Of a stretch of 64,000 nucleotides of DNA, positions 44,189 through 51,617 are shown one piece after another (the first letter of the stretch is position 1; each line of letters starts with the position of its first letter). The notes below the pieces were generated by a model. That model had not been told where the DNA came from, searched no databases, and saw nothing but the letters and a program-made list of their open reading frames with translations. Location: positions 1,566,694 to 1,630,693 of the forward strand of contig NZ_KE332512.1 in assembly GCF_000412995.1 (NCBI RefSeq). Reading direction: 5' to 3'. Position numbers and translations under genes: made by a program. The stretch is from Treponema vincentii F0403 (GTDB lineage Bacteria; Spirochaetota; Spirochaetia; Treponematales; Treponemataceae).

Positions 44189-44665
44189 TTAATATTCACC
44201 GGAAAGCAGCGTTACGGTAAATAATTCTTTCCCGTTTTTATCTTTATAAATATAAACCACTGTAAGACCGTCCGCTCTTACCTGCGACACCGATTGATTC
44301 GTTTTTAGTTTTTCTTTTAATGTATTTTCAGTTGACGCCTGTACAACAGCCCAAAGTTGCGTATCCATATCTTCATATACTGCACCGGAAAAGAGATAGG
44401 TATAGGCAAGCGCATGCCGTACCTCATCGTATTCAAGTTTTGTAAGAGTCGTTTCTCCATCAACTTTTATCGGGCACTGCTTTGTTACCCCTTCTGCCAT
44501 AGCGCGATATACATCGGTTTTCGTATGTATATTTTCGGCAGATGCAGGCAGTTCTTCTTTTACTTTCGCAGCAGTATTAGCTGTTTGACAAGCGGTAACA
44601 TACGCCAGCCCTACGGTTATAATAGATAATACGATAACCTGTTTTATATTTTTCCGGACTTTCAT
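44189..44665 (-). CDS. Putative lipoprotein
   Basis: The 158-residue protein starts at ATG 44665 behind AGGAGACTCGAT. Lipobox VTAC follows a hydrophobic stretch (VIVLSIITVGLAY). The mature domain has no recognised family; it contains EVRHALAYTYLFSGAVYEDM and a C-terminal strand region (TVVYIYKDKNGKELFTVTLL). It lies directly before malQ on the same strand with a 20-bp gap and may share its transcript. Confidence 0.55.
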   Translation of the reverse strand: MKVRKNIKQVIVLSIITVGLAYVTACQTANTAAKVKEELPASAENIHTKTDVYRAMAEGVTKQCPIKVDGETTLTKLEYDEVRHALAYTYLFSGAVYEDMDTQLWAVVQASTENTLKEKLKTNQSVSQVRADGLTVVYIYKDKNGKELFTVTLLSGEY

Positions 44666-44855
44666 ATCGAGTCTCCTAACTAATTGTTGTATTAAAAATA
44701 CTTTATCACATCTCCCCATTTATGAAAAGGCAATACATCGGCGGTCGATACTATTCAGGTAAATTGAAATATAAATAGAAATAAAGCGTATGAAGGTCAG
44801 TTTAAGGGTTATCAGTCAATATGCAGAAATCAGATAATTAGATAAAAAAAAATTT

Positions 44856-44906
44856 ATTCGTGCGGAGAGTTTAATACCCCGACGCTCGCGTCGGGGTTGT
44901 TGATTA
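44856..44906. repeat. REP-like dispersed repeat, copy 5
   Basis: TTCGTGCGGAGAGTTTAATA, then CCCCGACGC-TC-GCGTCGGGG, then TTGTTGATTA. A complete copy in the gap between the lipoprotein and Hsp20 genes. Confidence 0.85.
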
Positions 44907-44923
44907 GATGGGCGGACACTAAT

Positions 44924-44960
44924 AGGCCTCTCTAAAAACTCCAATTTTTAGAGAGGCCTA
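44924..44960. repeat. Inverted repeat after hsp20 (CTCTAAAAACT family)
   Basis: TAGGCCTCTCTAAAAA and TTTTTAGAGAGGCCTA are perfect complements around CTCCAA. The stem is followed by T residues on neither side, but it directly follows the Hsp20 stop and probably terminates it. Confidence 0.7.
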
Positions 44961-44969
44961 AGAATCGCC

Positions 44970-45413
44970 TTAGTTTGATTTTATGGCAATTTGCCGGCGA
45001 GGAGCAATCTCCTTACGCGGTATATTAACGGTCAACACCCCGTTTTTAAACGATGCTTCAACCTTGTCTTGGTCTATATCCTCAGGCAACGTAAACCGTC
45101 TGACAAAGCGGCGCTGTGTGCGTTCGCGGATCAGGAATTGTTCACCATTCGGTTTTTCTTCCTTTTCCTTTGTTTCCTCATGGTTGGAAGCAACCGTTAA
45201 AACACGCTCTTTTAAATGAACGGTAACGTCTTTTTCCGTATAACCGGGAAGGTCAATATCCATAATATAAGCATCGCTTGTTTCGCGCACATCAACAGTC
45301 GGATAAGTCGCATTTGCCAACGGACTGAAAACTCCGAAATGAGGGCTATCGTGATTTAAAGTGTCAAGAACAGAGTCCGCAAATAAGGGATTAAAAATAC
45401 TTAATGAGTTCAT
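44970..45413 (-). CDS. hsp20: Small heat-shock protein (Hsp20/alpha-crystallin)
   Basis: The 147-residue protein starts at ATG 45413 behind GGAGGAAAACT. The alpha-crystallin domain spans about 40-140: YIMDIDLPGYTEKDVTVHL, LTVASNHEE, RRFTLPEDIDQDKV and the hallmark FKNGVLTVNIPR. The C-terminus RRQIAIKSN includes the IXI-type anchoring motif. It is an ATP-independent holdase that forms oligomers. A sigma-54-type promoter and a 5' leader hairpin (TGAAGTT-GAAA-AACTTCA at 45460-45478) precede it. Confidence 0.93.
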   Translation of the reverse strand: MNSLSIFNPLFADSVLDTLNHDSPHFGVFSPLANATYPTVDVRETSDAYIMDIDLPGYTEKDVTVHLKERVLTVASNHEETKEKEEKPNGEQFLIRERTQRRFVRRFTLPEDIDQDKVEASFKNGVLTVNIPRKEIAPRRQIAIKSN

Positions 45414-45487
45414 AGTTTTCCTCCAAAAGGCTTGTAATAGTAGGGCTTTTATAAAGTCCTTGAAGTTTTTCAACTTCACTTATTATA

Positions 45488-45505
45488 AAGCAACAAATGT
45501 GCCAA
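45488..45505 (-). promoter_or_regulatory. Sigma-54-type promoter of hsp20
   Basis: On the minus strand TTGGCAC-ATTTG-TTGCTT matches the -24/-12 consensus TGGCAC-N5-TTGC exactly. The start of transcription would be near 45478, giving a 65-base leader that begins with a hairpin. Confidence 0.75.
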
Positions 45506-45834
45506 GTTATACCAAGCAATTTTCAAACTTTGTGAGGACTTTTGGAGCCTTCCTATGATAAAAACAGGCAAAATGACGCTGTTTTTGAGAATTTTCGATA
45601 TGGGACTTCTATTTTGACGGCTGCTTATTTCCCGATTTTGATTATACTGTATCATTTTGCATGGCATATTGGGTCAATATTTCCGACGTAAACCAATAAG
45701 TGTGTTATTATGACACACCTTCTTTTACTGCATCATAAGTATTATGGGCATCTCTAAAAACTCGGTTAGATTTTTAATTTTTTTTATTAAAAATAGAAAA
45801 AATAGGTTATACTGTTTTCTATTCAATTTGTTTC

Positions 45835-45863
45835 TTGACAGACAAAAAGTATCGGATTATGGT
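45835..45863 (+). promoter_or_regulatory. Promoter of the decarboxylase gene
   Basis: TTGACA (45835-45840), a 17-bp spacer and TATGGT (45858-45863). The -35 is perfect. The gap 45414-45930 otherwise holds the hsp20 leader and a half inverted repeat at about 45747-45776. Confidence 0.55.
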
Positions 45864-45930
45864 AGTGCTCTTTACACCCAAAATTGATGTAAACACCATC
45901 TTAGTCCTATAGATAGAGCCGGAGGCGGAT

Positions 45931-47118
45931 ATGAACGTAACCGATTATCTTACTGAATCCGAATGGAAAAAAGTAATACATTTTTCCGAAAAACTTGAAA
46001 CACCCTGTGTGGTTATCAATTTGGATCGAATTAAAAAAAATTACCTTGAATTAAAAAATTTCTTTTCTACTGCAGATATTTACTATGCGGTAAAAGCGAA
46101 TCCTCACGAAGAAGTTTTAAAACTGCTTATTGAGTTAGGAGCCAATTTTGATATTGCCTCACGCTATGAGCTTGATAAAATACTGGCTTTGGGGATTAGC
46201 CCCGATCGGCTTAGCTACGGGAATACAATTAAAAAAGCGAAAGATATTGCCTATTTTTATGAAAAGGGTATCCGGTTATTTGCTACCGACAGCAAAGAAG
46301 ATTTAAAGAATCTTGCAAAATATGCGCCGAAATCGCATGTCTATGTCCGCATCTTGGTTGAAAATACCAACAGTGCCGACTGGCCGCTTTCCCGTAAGTT
46401 CGGCTGCCATCCCGATATGGCTTACGATCTCTGTATTTTGGCGAAAGAACTGGGGCTTATTCCGTACGGTATTTCATTCCATGTCGGCAGCCAGCAGCGG
46501 GACATCGGACAATGGGACGATGCTATTGCAAAGACAAAGTATCTGATGAGCTCGCTTGAAGAAGAAGAAGATATTGAACTTAAAATGATTAATATGGGCG
46601 GCGGTTTTCCTGCCTCGTATGTGGTGCCCACCAATGAACTTTCCGAATATGCAAGCGAAATTAACCGCTACCTTGATGACGACTTCGGCGATGAACGACC
46701 GCGTATTATCTTGGAGCCGGGTAGGTCGATGGTTGGTAATGCAGGGGTTTTGGTTACCGAAGTTATCACCGTTTCACGCAAGAATAATACGGCTTTGCAG
46801 CGCTGGGTTTACGTTGACGCCGGCGTATTTAACGGATTGGTAGAAACGCTTAACGAAAGCATCAAGTATCCTATTATAACCTCAAAAGATACAAATTGCA
46901 GCAAACGCGGAGAGGTGATCCTTGCCGGGCCGACCTGCGATAGTATGGATATAATGTACGAAAAATATAAATACCAGCTTCCGATCAATCTAAAACCCGG
47001 CGACAGAGTGTATTTTCTCAGCGCCGGCGCATATACGGCAACGTATGCATCCGTAGAATTTAACGGCTTTCCGCCGCTTAAAACCTATATTATGAAAAAT
47101 GAAAAGAAAGGGGACTGA
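45931..47118 (+). CDS. Fold-III PLP decarboxylase (ornithine/lysine type)
   Basis: The 395-residue protein starts at ATG 45931 behind GGAGG. The PLP lysine lies in IYYAVKANPHEEVL, followed by FDIASRYELDKIL, ISFHVGSQQRD, INMGGGFPA, ILEPGRSMVGN and GPTCDSMD, which carries the active-site cysteine of ornithine-type decarboxylases. It makes putrescine or cadaverine. It lacks the extra domain of plant-type arginine decarboxylases. Substrate choice between ornithine, lysine and other basic amino acids cannot be told by eye. The potABC polyamine importer lies about 5 kb away. Confidence 0.9.
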   Translation: MNVTDYLTESEWKKVIHFSEKLETPCVVINLDRIKKNYLELKNFFSTADIYYAVKANPHEEVLKLLIELGANFDIASRYELDKILALGISPDRLSYGNTIKKAKDIAYFYEKGIRLFATDSKEDLKNLAKYAPKSHVYVRILVENTNSADWPLSRKFGCHPDMAYDLCILAKELGLIPYGISFHVGSQQRDIGQWDDAIAKTKYLMSSLEEEEDIELKMINMGGGFPASYVVPTNELSEYASEINRYLDDDFGDERPRIILEPGRSMVGNAGVLVTEVITVSRKNNTALQRWVYVDAGVFNGLVETLNESIKYPIITSKDTNCSKRGEVILAGPTCDSMDIMYEKYKYQLPINLKPGDRVYFLSAGAYTATYASVEFNGFPPLKTYIMKNEKKGD

Positions 47119-47130
47119 ACATTTTTAACA

Positions 47131-47170
47131 TAAGGGCATCTCCAAGCACTCTGCCGGATTTTTAGAGATG
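47131..47170. repeat. Inverted repeat after the decarboxylase gene
   Basis: GGGCATCTCCAAGCACT and TTTTTAGAGATGTCTG pair imperfectly. A diverged member of the CTCTAAAAACT family, next to the decarboxylase stop. Confidence 0.45.
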
Positions 47171-47177
47171 TCTGATA

Positions 47178-47216
47178 CAAAAAAAAACGGCACAAAGAAC
47201 ATATCTTTGTGCCGTT
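47178..47216 (-). terminator. Rho-independent terminator of the flavodoxin gene
   Basis: On the minus strand AACGGCACAAAG and CTTTGTGCCGTT form a 12-bp stem followed by nine T residues, about 25 bp after the flavodoxin stop. Confidence 0.9.
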
Positions 47217-47240
47217 CATACCGTATGCTATATTTTACGG

Positions 47241-47666
47241 TTATTTTGCGAAACGCTCGCCGAATTCTTTACACTTTTTCTGTGCTTCTTCATCGGGATC
47301 ATCATAAGCGATGAGACCTTCTTCAAACACATCGGCTCCATCTCTTTTAGCACGTTCTACCCATGTCTGCATCCACTCGCCGTCCGCCCATTCATAAGAA
47401 CCGAACAACGCGATTTTGCGTCCTGAAAGCTTATTTTCGATAGAAGCAAAGAACGGTTCAAATTCATCAGGCTCCAGCTCTTCCGAACCCATGGCCGGGC
47501 AGCCGAAGGCGATTTTATCATAACTATCTAATTTGTCCGCACTGAACTGGGAAACAGGGAATAATTCAGCCTCTGCTCCGCCCGCTTTCAGTCCTTCCAT
47601 AATGCACTGCGCCATTTTTTCGGTATGACCGGTTCCGCTCCAAAATACTACTGCAACTTTTGCCAT
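47241..47666 (-). CDS. fld: Short-chain flavodoxin
   Basis: A 141-residue FMN-binding protein. The phosphate loop is [13 protein letters not shown]; the flavin-contacting loops are [13 protein letters not shown] and [12 protein letters not shown], both aromatic as expected. It is an electron carrier able to replace ferredoxin. AAGGAG precedes ATG 47666. A palindromic AGAATAAT-N6-ATTATTCT operator lies 26 bp upstream, in the gap after the DUF3793 gene, so the flavodoxin probably has its own regulated promoter. Confidence 0.95.
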   Translation of the reverse strand: MAKVAVVFWSGTGHTEKMAQCIMEGLKAGGAEAELFPVSQFSADKLDSYDKIAFGCPAMGSEELEPDEFEPFFASIENKLSGRKIALFGSYEWADGEWMQTWVERAKRDGADVFEEGLIAYDDPDEEAQKKCKEFGERFAK

Positions 47667-47691
47667 AGAAAACTCCTTATAAGGTTTGATG

Positions 47692-47713
47692 AGAATAATA
47701 TAGGCATTATTCT
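47692..47713 (-). promoter_or_regulatory. Fur/PerR-like palindromic operator
   Basis: AGAATAAT and ATTATTCT are perfect 8-bp arms around 6 bp (47692-47713). A/T-rich palindromes of this size upstream of flavodoxin are typical of Fur-family regulators. The regulator is inferred. Confidence 0.55.
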
Positions 47714-47717
47714 GTTG

Positions 47718-48302
47718 TTAGGCAACACAAACAATCTCAAAGATAGTCATGCCGCTCTTTATCTGTAAAGCAAAACGCTCTTTACATTCGGTATATCGAT
47801 GGAACACTTGTAATGCTTGCTCCGGATTGCTGTACACCTTCCAGTATCCGCAAAGCAAACAATTTTGACCGCCCGTTTTTACATATTGCATTACATCCTC
47901 GGCCGGATAGCCTAAAAAAAGGCCGATTTCATGCGGAAAGCTATCCCTGCAATGCCTGTTCCGTGTCCCTATTAAAACAGACATCCGTTCTTTTAACCGC
48001 ATAATAATCGCATCAAGACCGTTTTCCGGCTGATAGCCGAAAGACTGTAACGCTGCTGCTACCTGCGGCTGAAAACAAAAACGGGCAAGTAAATCCTTCC
48101 GATACACTAAAATTTGTGCGCGGTCTTCGCATACGCAAAGCGGCATAAAGTATATTCCTTGCCCGTTCAGCCGCCGGTTATAGAGACGGCACCATTGGAT
48201 ATCGGCGCTGGGAAACGATACGAGGTTTGCCGGTTTAATTCCTGCCAAACAGGGTGCCGCATGGCGGGCAAGAGCTGCTTCAACGTAAGCGTGCGGTAAC
48301 AT
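47718..48302 (-). CDS. DUF3793 family protein
   Basis: The 194-residue protein starts at ATG 48302, which sits 6 bases after a CATAAT -10 element; a TTG further upstream coincides with the -35, so it cannot be the start. It contains ALARHAAPCLAGIKPANL, FMPLCVCEDRAQILVYRKD, FPHEIGLFLGYPAEDV and QNCLLCGYWKVY, the cysteine-rich pattern of DUF3793. From memory, these proteins often lie next to a flavodoxin, as here, and are suspected of a role in iron or haem-related stress; the function is not established. Confidence 0.8.
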   Translation of the reverse strand: MLPHAYVEAALARHAAPCLAGIKPANLVSFPSADIQWCRLYNRRLNGQGIYFMPLCVCEDRAQILVYRKDLLARFCFQPQVAAALQSFGYQPENGLDAIIMRLKERMSVLIGTRNRHCRDSFPHEIGLFLGYPAEDVMQYVKTGGQNCLLCGYWKVYSNPEQALQVFHRYTECKERFALQIKSGMTIFEIVCVA

Positions 48303-48308
48303 ATCATT

Positions 48309-48338
48309 ATTATGAGCATAGAACTTGAAAAATGTCAA
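48309..48338 (-). promoter_or_regulatory. Promoter of the DUF3793 gene
   Basis: TTGACA (48338-48333), an 18-bp spacer and CATAAT (48314-48309) on the minus strand. Its start codon is 6 bases further, so the mRNA should be leaderless. ATAATGATA over the -10 resembles half of a Fur box. Confidence 0.6.
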
Positions 48339-48527
48339 CCTCGAATAACTGGATTATATCCGGAACTATCAATAGCAATTAATTAGTGTCGAAACAAGCT
48401 ATAAAAGACTTCTAAAAGTTAATCGAGTTTTTAAATTTTAAAGATGTCCATATATCTTTAAACGGTTTATAAATAAAGGTATAATGCGAATACATACTAA
48501 GCATAAAAATCCGGAGGTACGGCGACT

Positions 48528-49202
48528 ATGAAATTTATTATGGACGAAAGTTTGAAAGCGCTTGGGATTAAAAGCATTGTGATTGGAATTGCAAAAAATG
48601 TAGATCCGCAGGCACCATTATCGGATTCATTTTTGAAAAAACAAAAAGAGATGGAAGAATGGGCATTAAAGTGCGACATTGATGAAGTATTCAATCATCC
48701 GGTTATTCAGGGATATACGGATATGCTGCAAAGCGTTGGACGCAGTATCAAAAAATATATGCCGACCGTTCCGGCTCTTATCCGAAATATTCAGCACCGC
48801 GGCTCCATTCCGCACATCAACAGCGTTATCGATATTTATAATGTCGAATCCTTACGTTCGCTTTTGGCAATAGGCGGACATGACCTTGGGAAGGTAGACG
48901 AACCGATAGAATTTGCCGTCAGTAAAAAGGAAGATGTATTTCTCCCTATCCTGTCTACGGAAAAGCATGTTGCCAAGACTGATTACATGTACCGTGACCT
49001 CAAAGGCATTATGGCGTGGCTGGATGTCCGCGACGGAGAAAACTATAAATTTGATGACGGAACAAAAAACGCAATCTTTATTATTCAGGGGAATGCCAAT
49101 ACTTCCGTAGAAATGCGTGTAGAAGCGCTCAAGCGGATTCAAAGCGATTTGGCGGAGTGTATGCCTCAGTTGGAATTTGAAATACAAGTTATCGAAGGAT
49201 AG
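48528..49202 (+). CDS. B3/B4 tRNA-binding-domain protein
   Basis: The 224-residue protein starts at ATG 48528 behind GGAGG. It has the B3/4 fold of the phenylalanyl-tRNA synthetase beta chain as a stand-alone protein: SVGRSIKKYMPTVPALIRNI, HINSVIDIYNVESLRSLLAI, and GGHDLGKVD. In free-standing form these proteins are thought to edit mischarged tRNA or to bind aminoacyl-tRNA; the activity is not proven. It has its own terminator-like repeat after the stop. Confidence 0.85.
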   Translation: MKFIMDESLKALGIKSIVIGIAKNVDPQAPLSDSFLKKQKEMEEWALKCDIDEVFNHPVIQGYTDMLQSVGRSIKKYMPTVPALIRNIQHRGSIPHINSVIDIYNVESLRSLLAIGGHDLGKVDEPIEFAVSKKEDVFLPILSTEKHVAKTDYMYRDLKGIMAWLDVRDGENYKFDDGTKNAIFIIQGNANTSVEMRVEALKRIQSDLAECMPQLEFEIQVIEG

Positions 49203-49216
49203 CGCAAATAAAATCT

Positions 49217-49254
49217 AAGGGAACTTCTAAGAACTAAAGTTTTTAGAAGTTCCT
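49217..49254. terminator. Hairpin after the B3/4 gene
   Basis: GGGAACTTCTAAGAACT and AGTTTTTAGAAGTTCCTT form a near-perfect stem, a variant of the CTCTAAAAACT repeat. Two related repeats lie at about 49471-49508 and 49974-50008. The 49203-49531 gap holds no gene. Confidence 0.6.
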
Positions 49255-49531
49255 TCATGCTCCTTAATTGTGAATCATCTGCTTCATACATAGACAAGAC
49301 CTTTTCTCTATAGGCTCATCATCGTTGTTCCACTGTGCCTGTTTTTTGACTATTCTTAAAGAAATTTAACCGAAATGCTTGAAACTTTGGCTTTTGTTAT
49401 CGGTTTGATTTTTACTCTTGTTGTATCGATAGATGGATATGTTTAAGATGGATATATTTAAAACCAATAGAGAACCTCTAAAACGGATCCGTTTTTTAGA
49501 AATGTTCGTAAAATACCATTTGGAGTAAGAA

Positions 49532-49969
49532 ATGAAAGAAAAGTTAGCTCAATACCGTGCGTTAATTGAAGGAGAAACCGATATCATTGCGGTAATGGCA
49601 AATACAAGTGCTTTTATTATGGAAAATATTTCCGGCTTAAATTGGGCGGGTTTCTATAGGATGGAAGACGACGGTTTGGCACTTGGTCCGTTCCAAGGGC
49701 GGCCTGCCTGTTATCGGATTGAACAAGGAAAAGGTGTTTGCGGACACTGCGCTGCAAATCGAAAAAGCATCATTGTTCCCGATGTCCATGCGTTTCCGGG
49801 GCACATTGCCTGCGATTCGGCCAGTAAAAGCGAGCTGGTCGTGCCGGTTATTCACCACGGCACATTGTTCGGGGTTATCGATCTTGATGCCCCCGAATAC
49901 AATCGGTTTACCGATGAAGATAAGCTTTTTATTGAGGGCATTGCCGAAATATTTTCTCAAAAGCTGTAA
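49532..49969 (+). CDS. msrC: Free methionine-(R)-sulfoxide reductase (GAF domain)
   Basis: A 145-residue protein. GKGVCGHCAANRKS and AFPGHIACDSASKSELVVP hold the conserved cysteines of the free-methionine sulfoxide reductase family (the catalytic Cys in GHIACD and a resolving Cys in GVCG). FYRMEDDGLALGPFQGRPAC is the GAF ligand pocket. It reduces free Met-R-O using thioredoxin, an oxidative-stress defence. The gene has an ATG with a weak GGAG-like site 9 bases upstream. Confidence 0.92.
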   Translation: MKEKLAQYRALIEGETDIIAVMANTSAFIMENISGLNWAGFYRMEDDGLALGPFQGRPACYRIEQGKGVCGHCAANRKSIIVPDVHAFPGHIACDSASKSELVVPVIHHGTLFGVIDLDAPEYNRFTDEDKLFIEGIAEIFSQKL

Positions 49970-50041
49970 AAGAAAACTTCTAAAAATTCACCAAAGTTTT
50001 TGAGATGTCCAAAACACGCTGCAAGGAGCTATTCCAGTTAT

Positions 50042-51490
50042 ATGAAAAAATATGTTTGTGCAGCAACGCTTTTATTTGCTGCTTTTACCCTTTTTGCTCA
50101 AACGGGAACGGATTCCGTTCAGGATTCTGTGTATCAAAGACTTTTGCAGTATCGAATTGAACACGATAGTAATTACCGGCAGCTTCAAATGCAAGCGGAA
50201 ATTGCGGCTAATAAAGCCGAAAAAACAAAAACGGAATCGCTGATAACCACGGAAGTCGGCAGCGGAAATACGCAGGTTCTCCTCAACAGCGATGCTGACA
50301 AGCGAGGCGTTACCACTGAGCCGTACGCAAATATCGCATTGCCTTCGTACAATAATACCGGTATAAAGGTCAGTGTGCCGTACAGTAAAATAGGCCAAAG
50401 GCAAGAAACGGGAGCCGAGGTTTCCGTATCGACCGATATTTATTCCAAGAATGCGGAAGCAAAAAAATACACGCTTAATCTTGCGCAATCCGCTGCAGAG
50501 CAAGCTCAGCGGGCAAAAGAAGAAGGCCTTGCACTTACCGAGAAGCAATTCCTTCAAGATATTCAGCGGCTTTTGGACGATTATACAACGCTGCTCGATA
50601 AAGAACTCAGTGAAGTAAAAGCGGAAATTCAATATAATCAAATAAAGAGTCAAGGATATGCTGACAGCTCAACTAAAATGCGTACGGCAAATTTGGAGCT
50701 ATTAGGTGCAAAACGGGAACACCAAAATGCCGATTTTAACTTTTCCGCATCGTACCGTGTGTTTGCGGAAAGCTGCGGCATCACAACCGATGAAGACCCC
50801 CGAACATTTTTAACTTCGCTCTGGAATTCTCTGCCGACACAAAAAGCTGCGGATATCGAACAATATCCGCAATCGGCGTATAAGCCGTTGGTTGAAGCGG
50901 AACGGCAGCATACGCAAAATACCGTTAGGAGGGATATTGAACTGTCTCCGTTTTCCATTAGTGCCGATGCAGGGTATAAGCTGCGTAATACGAAAATAGG
51001 CGGCGGTTCGGCAACAAATGAGCATTCCGTCTTAGGCGGCTTGAATATACAATTTCCCGGCGGAAAAGCATATACCGGCGTCGAAGTTCCGCTTTCCGAT
51101 CCTAAAAGTACGGCGATTAAACTTTCATTCAGTTGGAATCCTTTTTCGATTAAAACTCGGAAGCTCGATAAAAAAAATGCCGAATTTGACGATGCCATTG
51201 AACGGCTTAAAATTGAAGATGCAAAGGAGCAGTATCAAACACAGCTCCGTACCAATAAAATCTCCAATGAACAAATGACATGGCAGCAAACGGCTACCGC
51301 CGATGAATTGAGCATCTATAAGCAAAATGCCGATGACCATGCTCAATGGTACCGCAACGGCATTATCAGTAGAGTCGAAAGCATGCAGGCAGAGCTTGAA
51401 TATAAAAAGGCGGAAGCCCGCTATGCAAAGGCTAAAGCCGCCGTTATGATTTTCAATATCGATACGGCGCTGCTGTTTGAGAAGCAGTAA
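50042..51490 (+). CDS. TolC-like outer-membrane efflux protein
   Basis: The 482-residue protein starts at ATG 50042, preceded by AAGGAG 12 bases upstream. A signal peptide ends at LFAQTG. Long coiled-coil helices (IAANKAEKTKTES; AEQAQRAKEEGL; ADELSIYKQNADDHAQWYRN and GIISRVESMQAELEYKKAEARY near the end) follow the TolC pattern of two helical repeats. It is probably the outer channel of the downstream HlyD/MacB-type pump. It is separated from the HlyD gene by a REP-like repeat, so expression may be partly independent. Confidence 0.8.
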   Translation: MKKYVCAATLLFAAFTLFAQTGTDSVQDSVYQRLLQYRIEHDSNYRQLQMQAEIAANKAEKTKTESLITTEVGSGNTQVLLNSDADKRGVTTEPYANIALPSYNNTGIKVSVPYSKIGQRQETGAEVSVSTDIYSKNAEAKKYTLNLAQSAAEQAQRAKEEGLALTEKQFLQDIQRLLDDYTTLLDKELSEVKAEIQYNQIKSQGYADSSTKMRTANLELLGAKREHQNADFNFSASYRVFAESCGITTDEDPRTFLTSLWNSLPTQKAADIEQYPQSAYKPLVEAERQHTQNTVRRDIELSPFSISADAGYKLRNTKIGGGSATNEHSVLGGLNIQFPGGKAYTGVEVPLSDPKSTAIKLSFSWNPFSIKTRKLDKKNAEFDDAIERLKIEDAKEQYQTQLRTNKISNEQMTWQQTATADELSIYKQNADDHAQWYRNGIISRVESMQAELEYKKAEARYAKAKAAVMIFNIDTALLFEKQ

Positions 51491-51541
51491 AATCAACAAC
51501 CCCGACGCGAGCGTCGGGGTATTAAACCCTCCGCACGAATA
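51491..51541. repeat. REP-like dispersed repeat, copy 6 (inverted)
   Basis: AATCAACAA, CCCCGACGC-GA-GCGTCGGGG, TATTAAACCCTCCGCACGAAT. It starts directly after the TolC-like stop codon and is the mirror of copy 5. Confidence 0.85.
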
Positions 51542-51617
51542 AAACAATGCGGGTGACAATACAAACGAAAAGATACAATTTTGATATATATTGTTATGGA
51601 TAATTACGGAGGATGGT

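Noticed and set aside
8110-51541. REP-like copies as a CRISPR array
   Set aside because: Copies are kilobases apart with no regular spacers and no cas genes.
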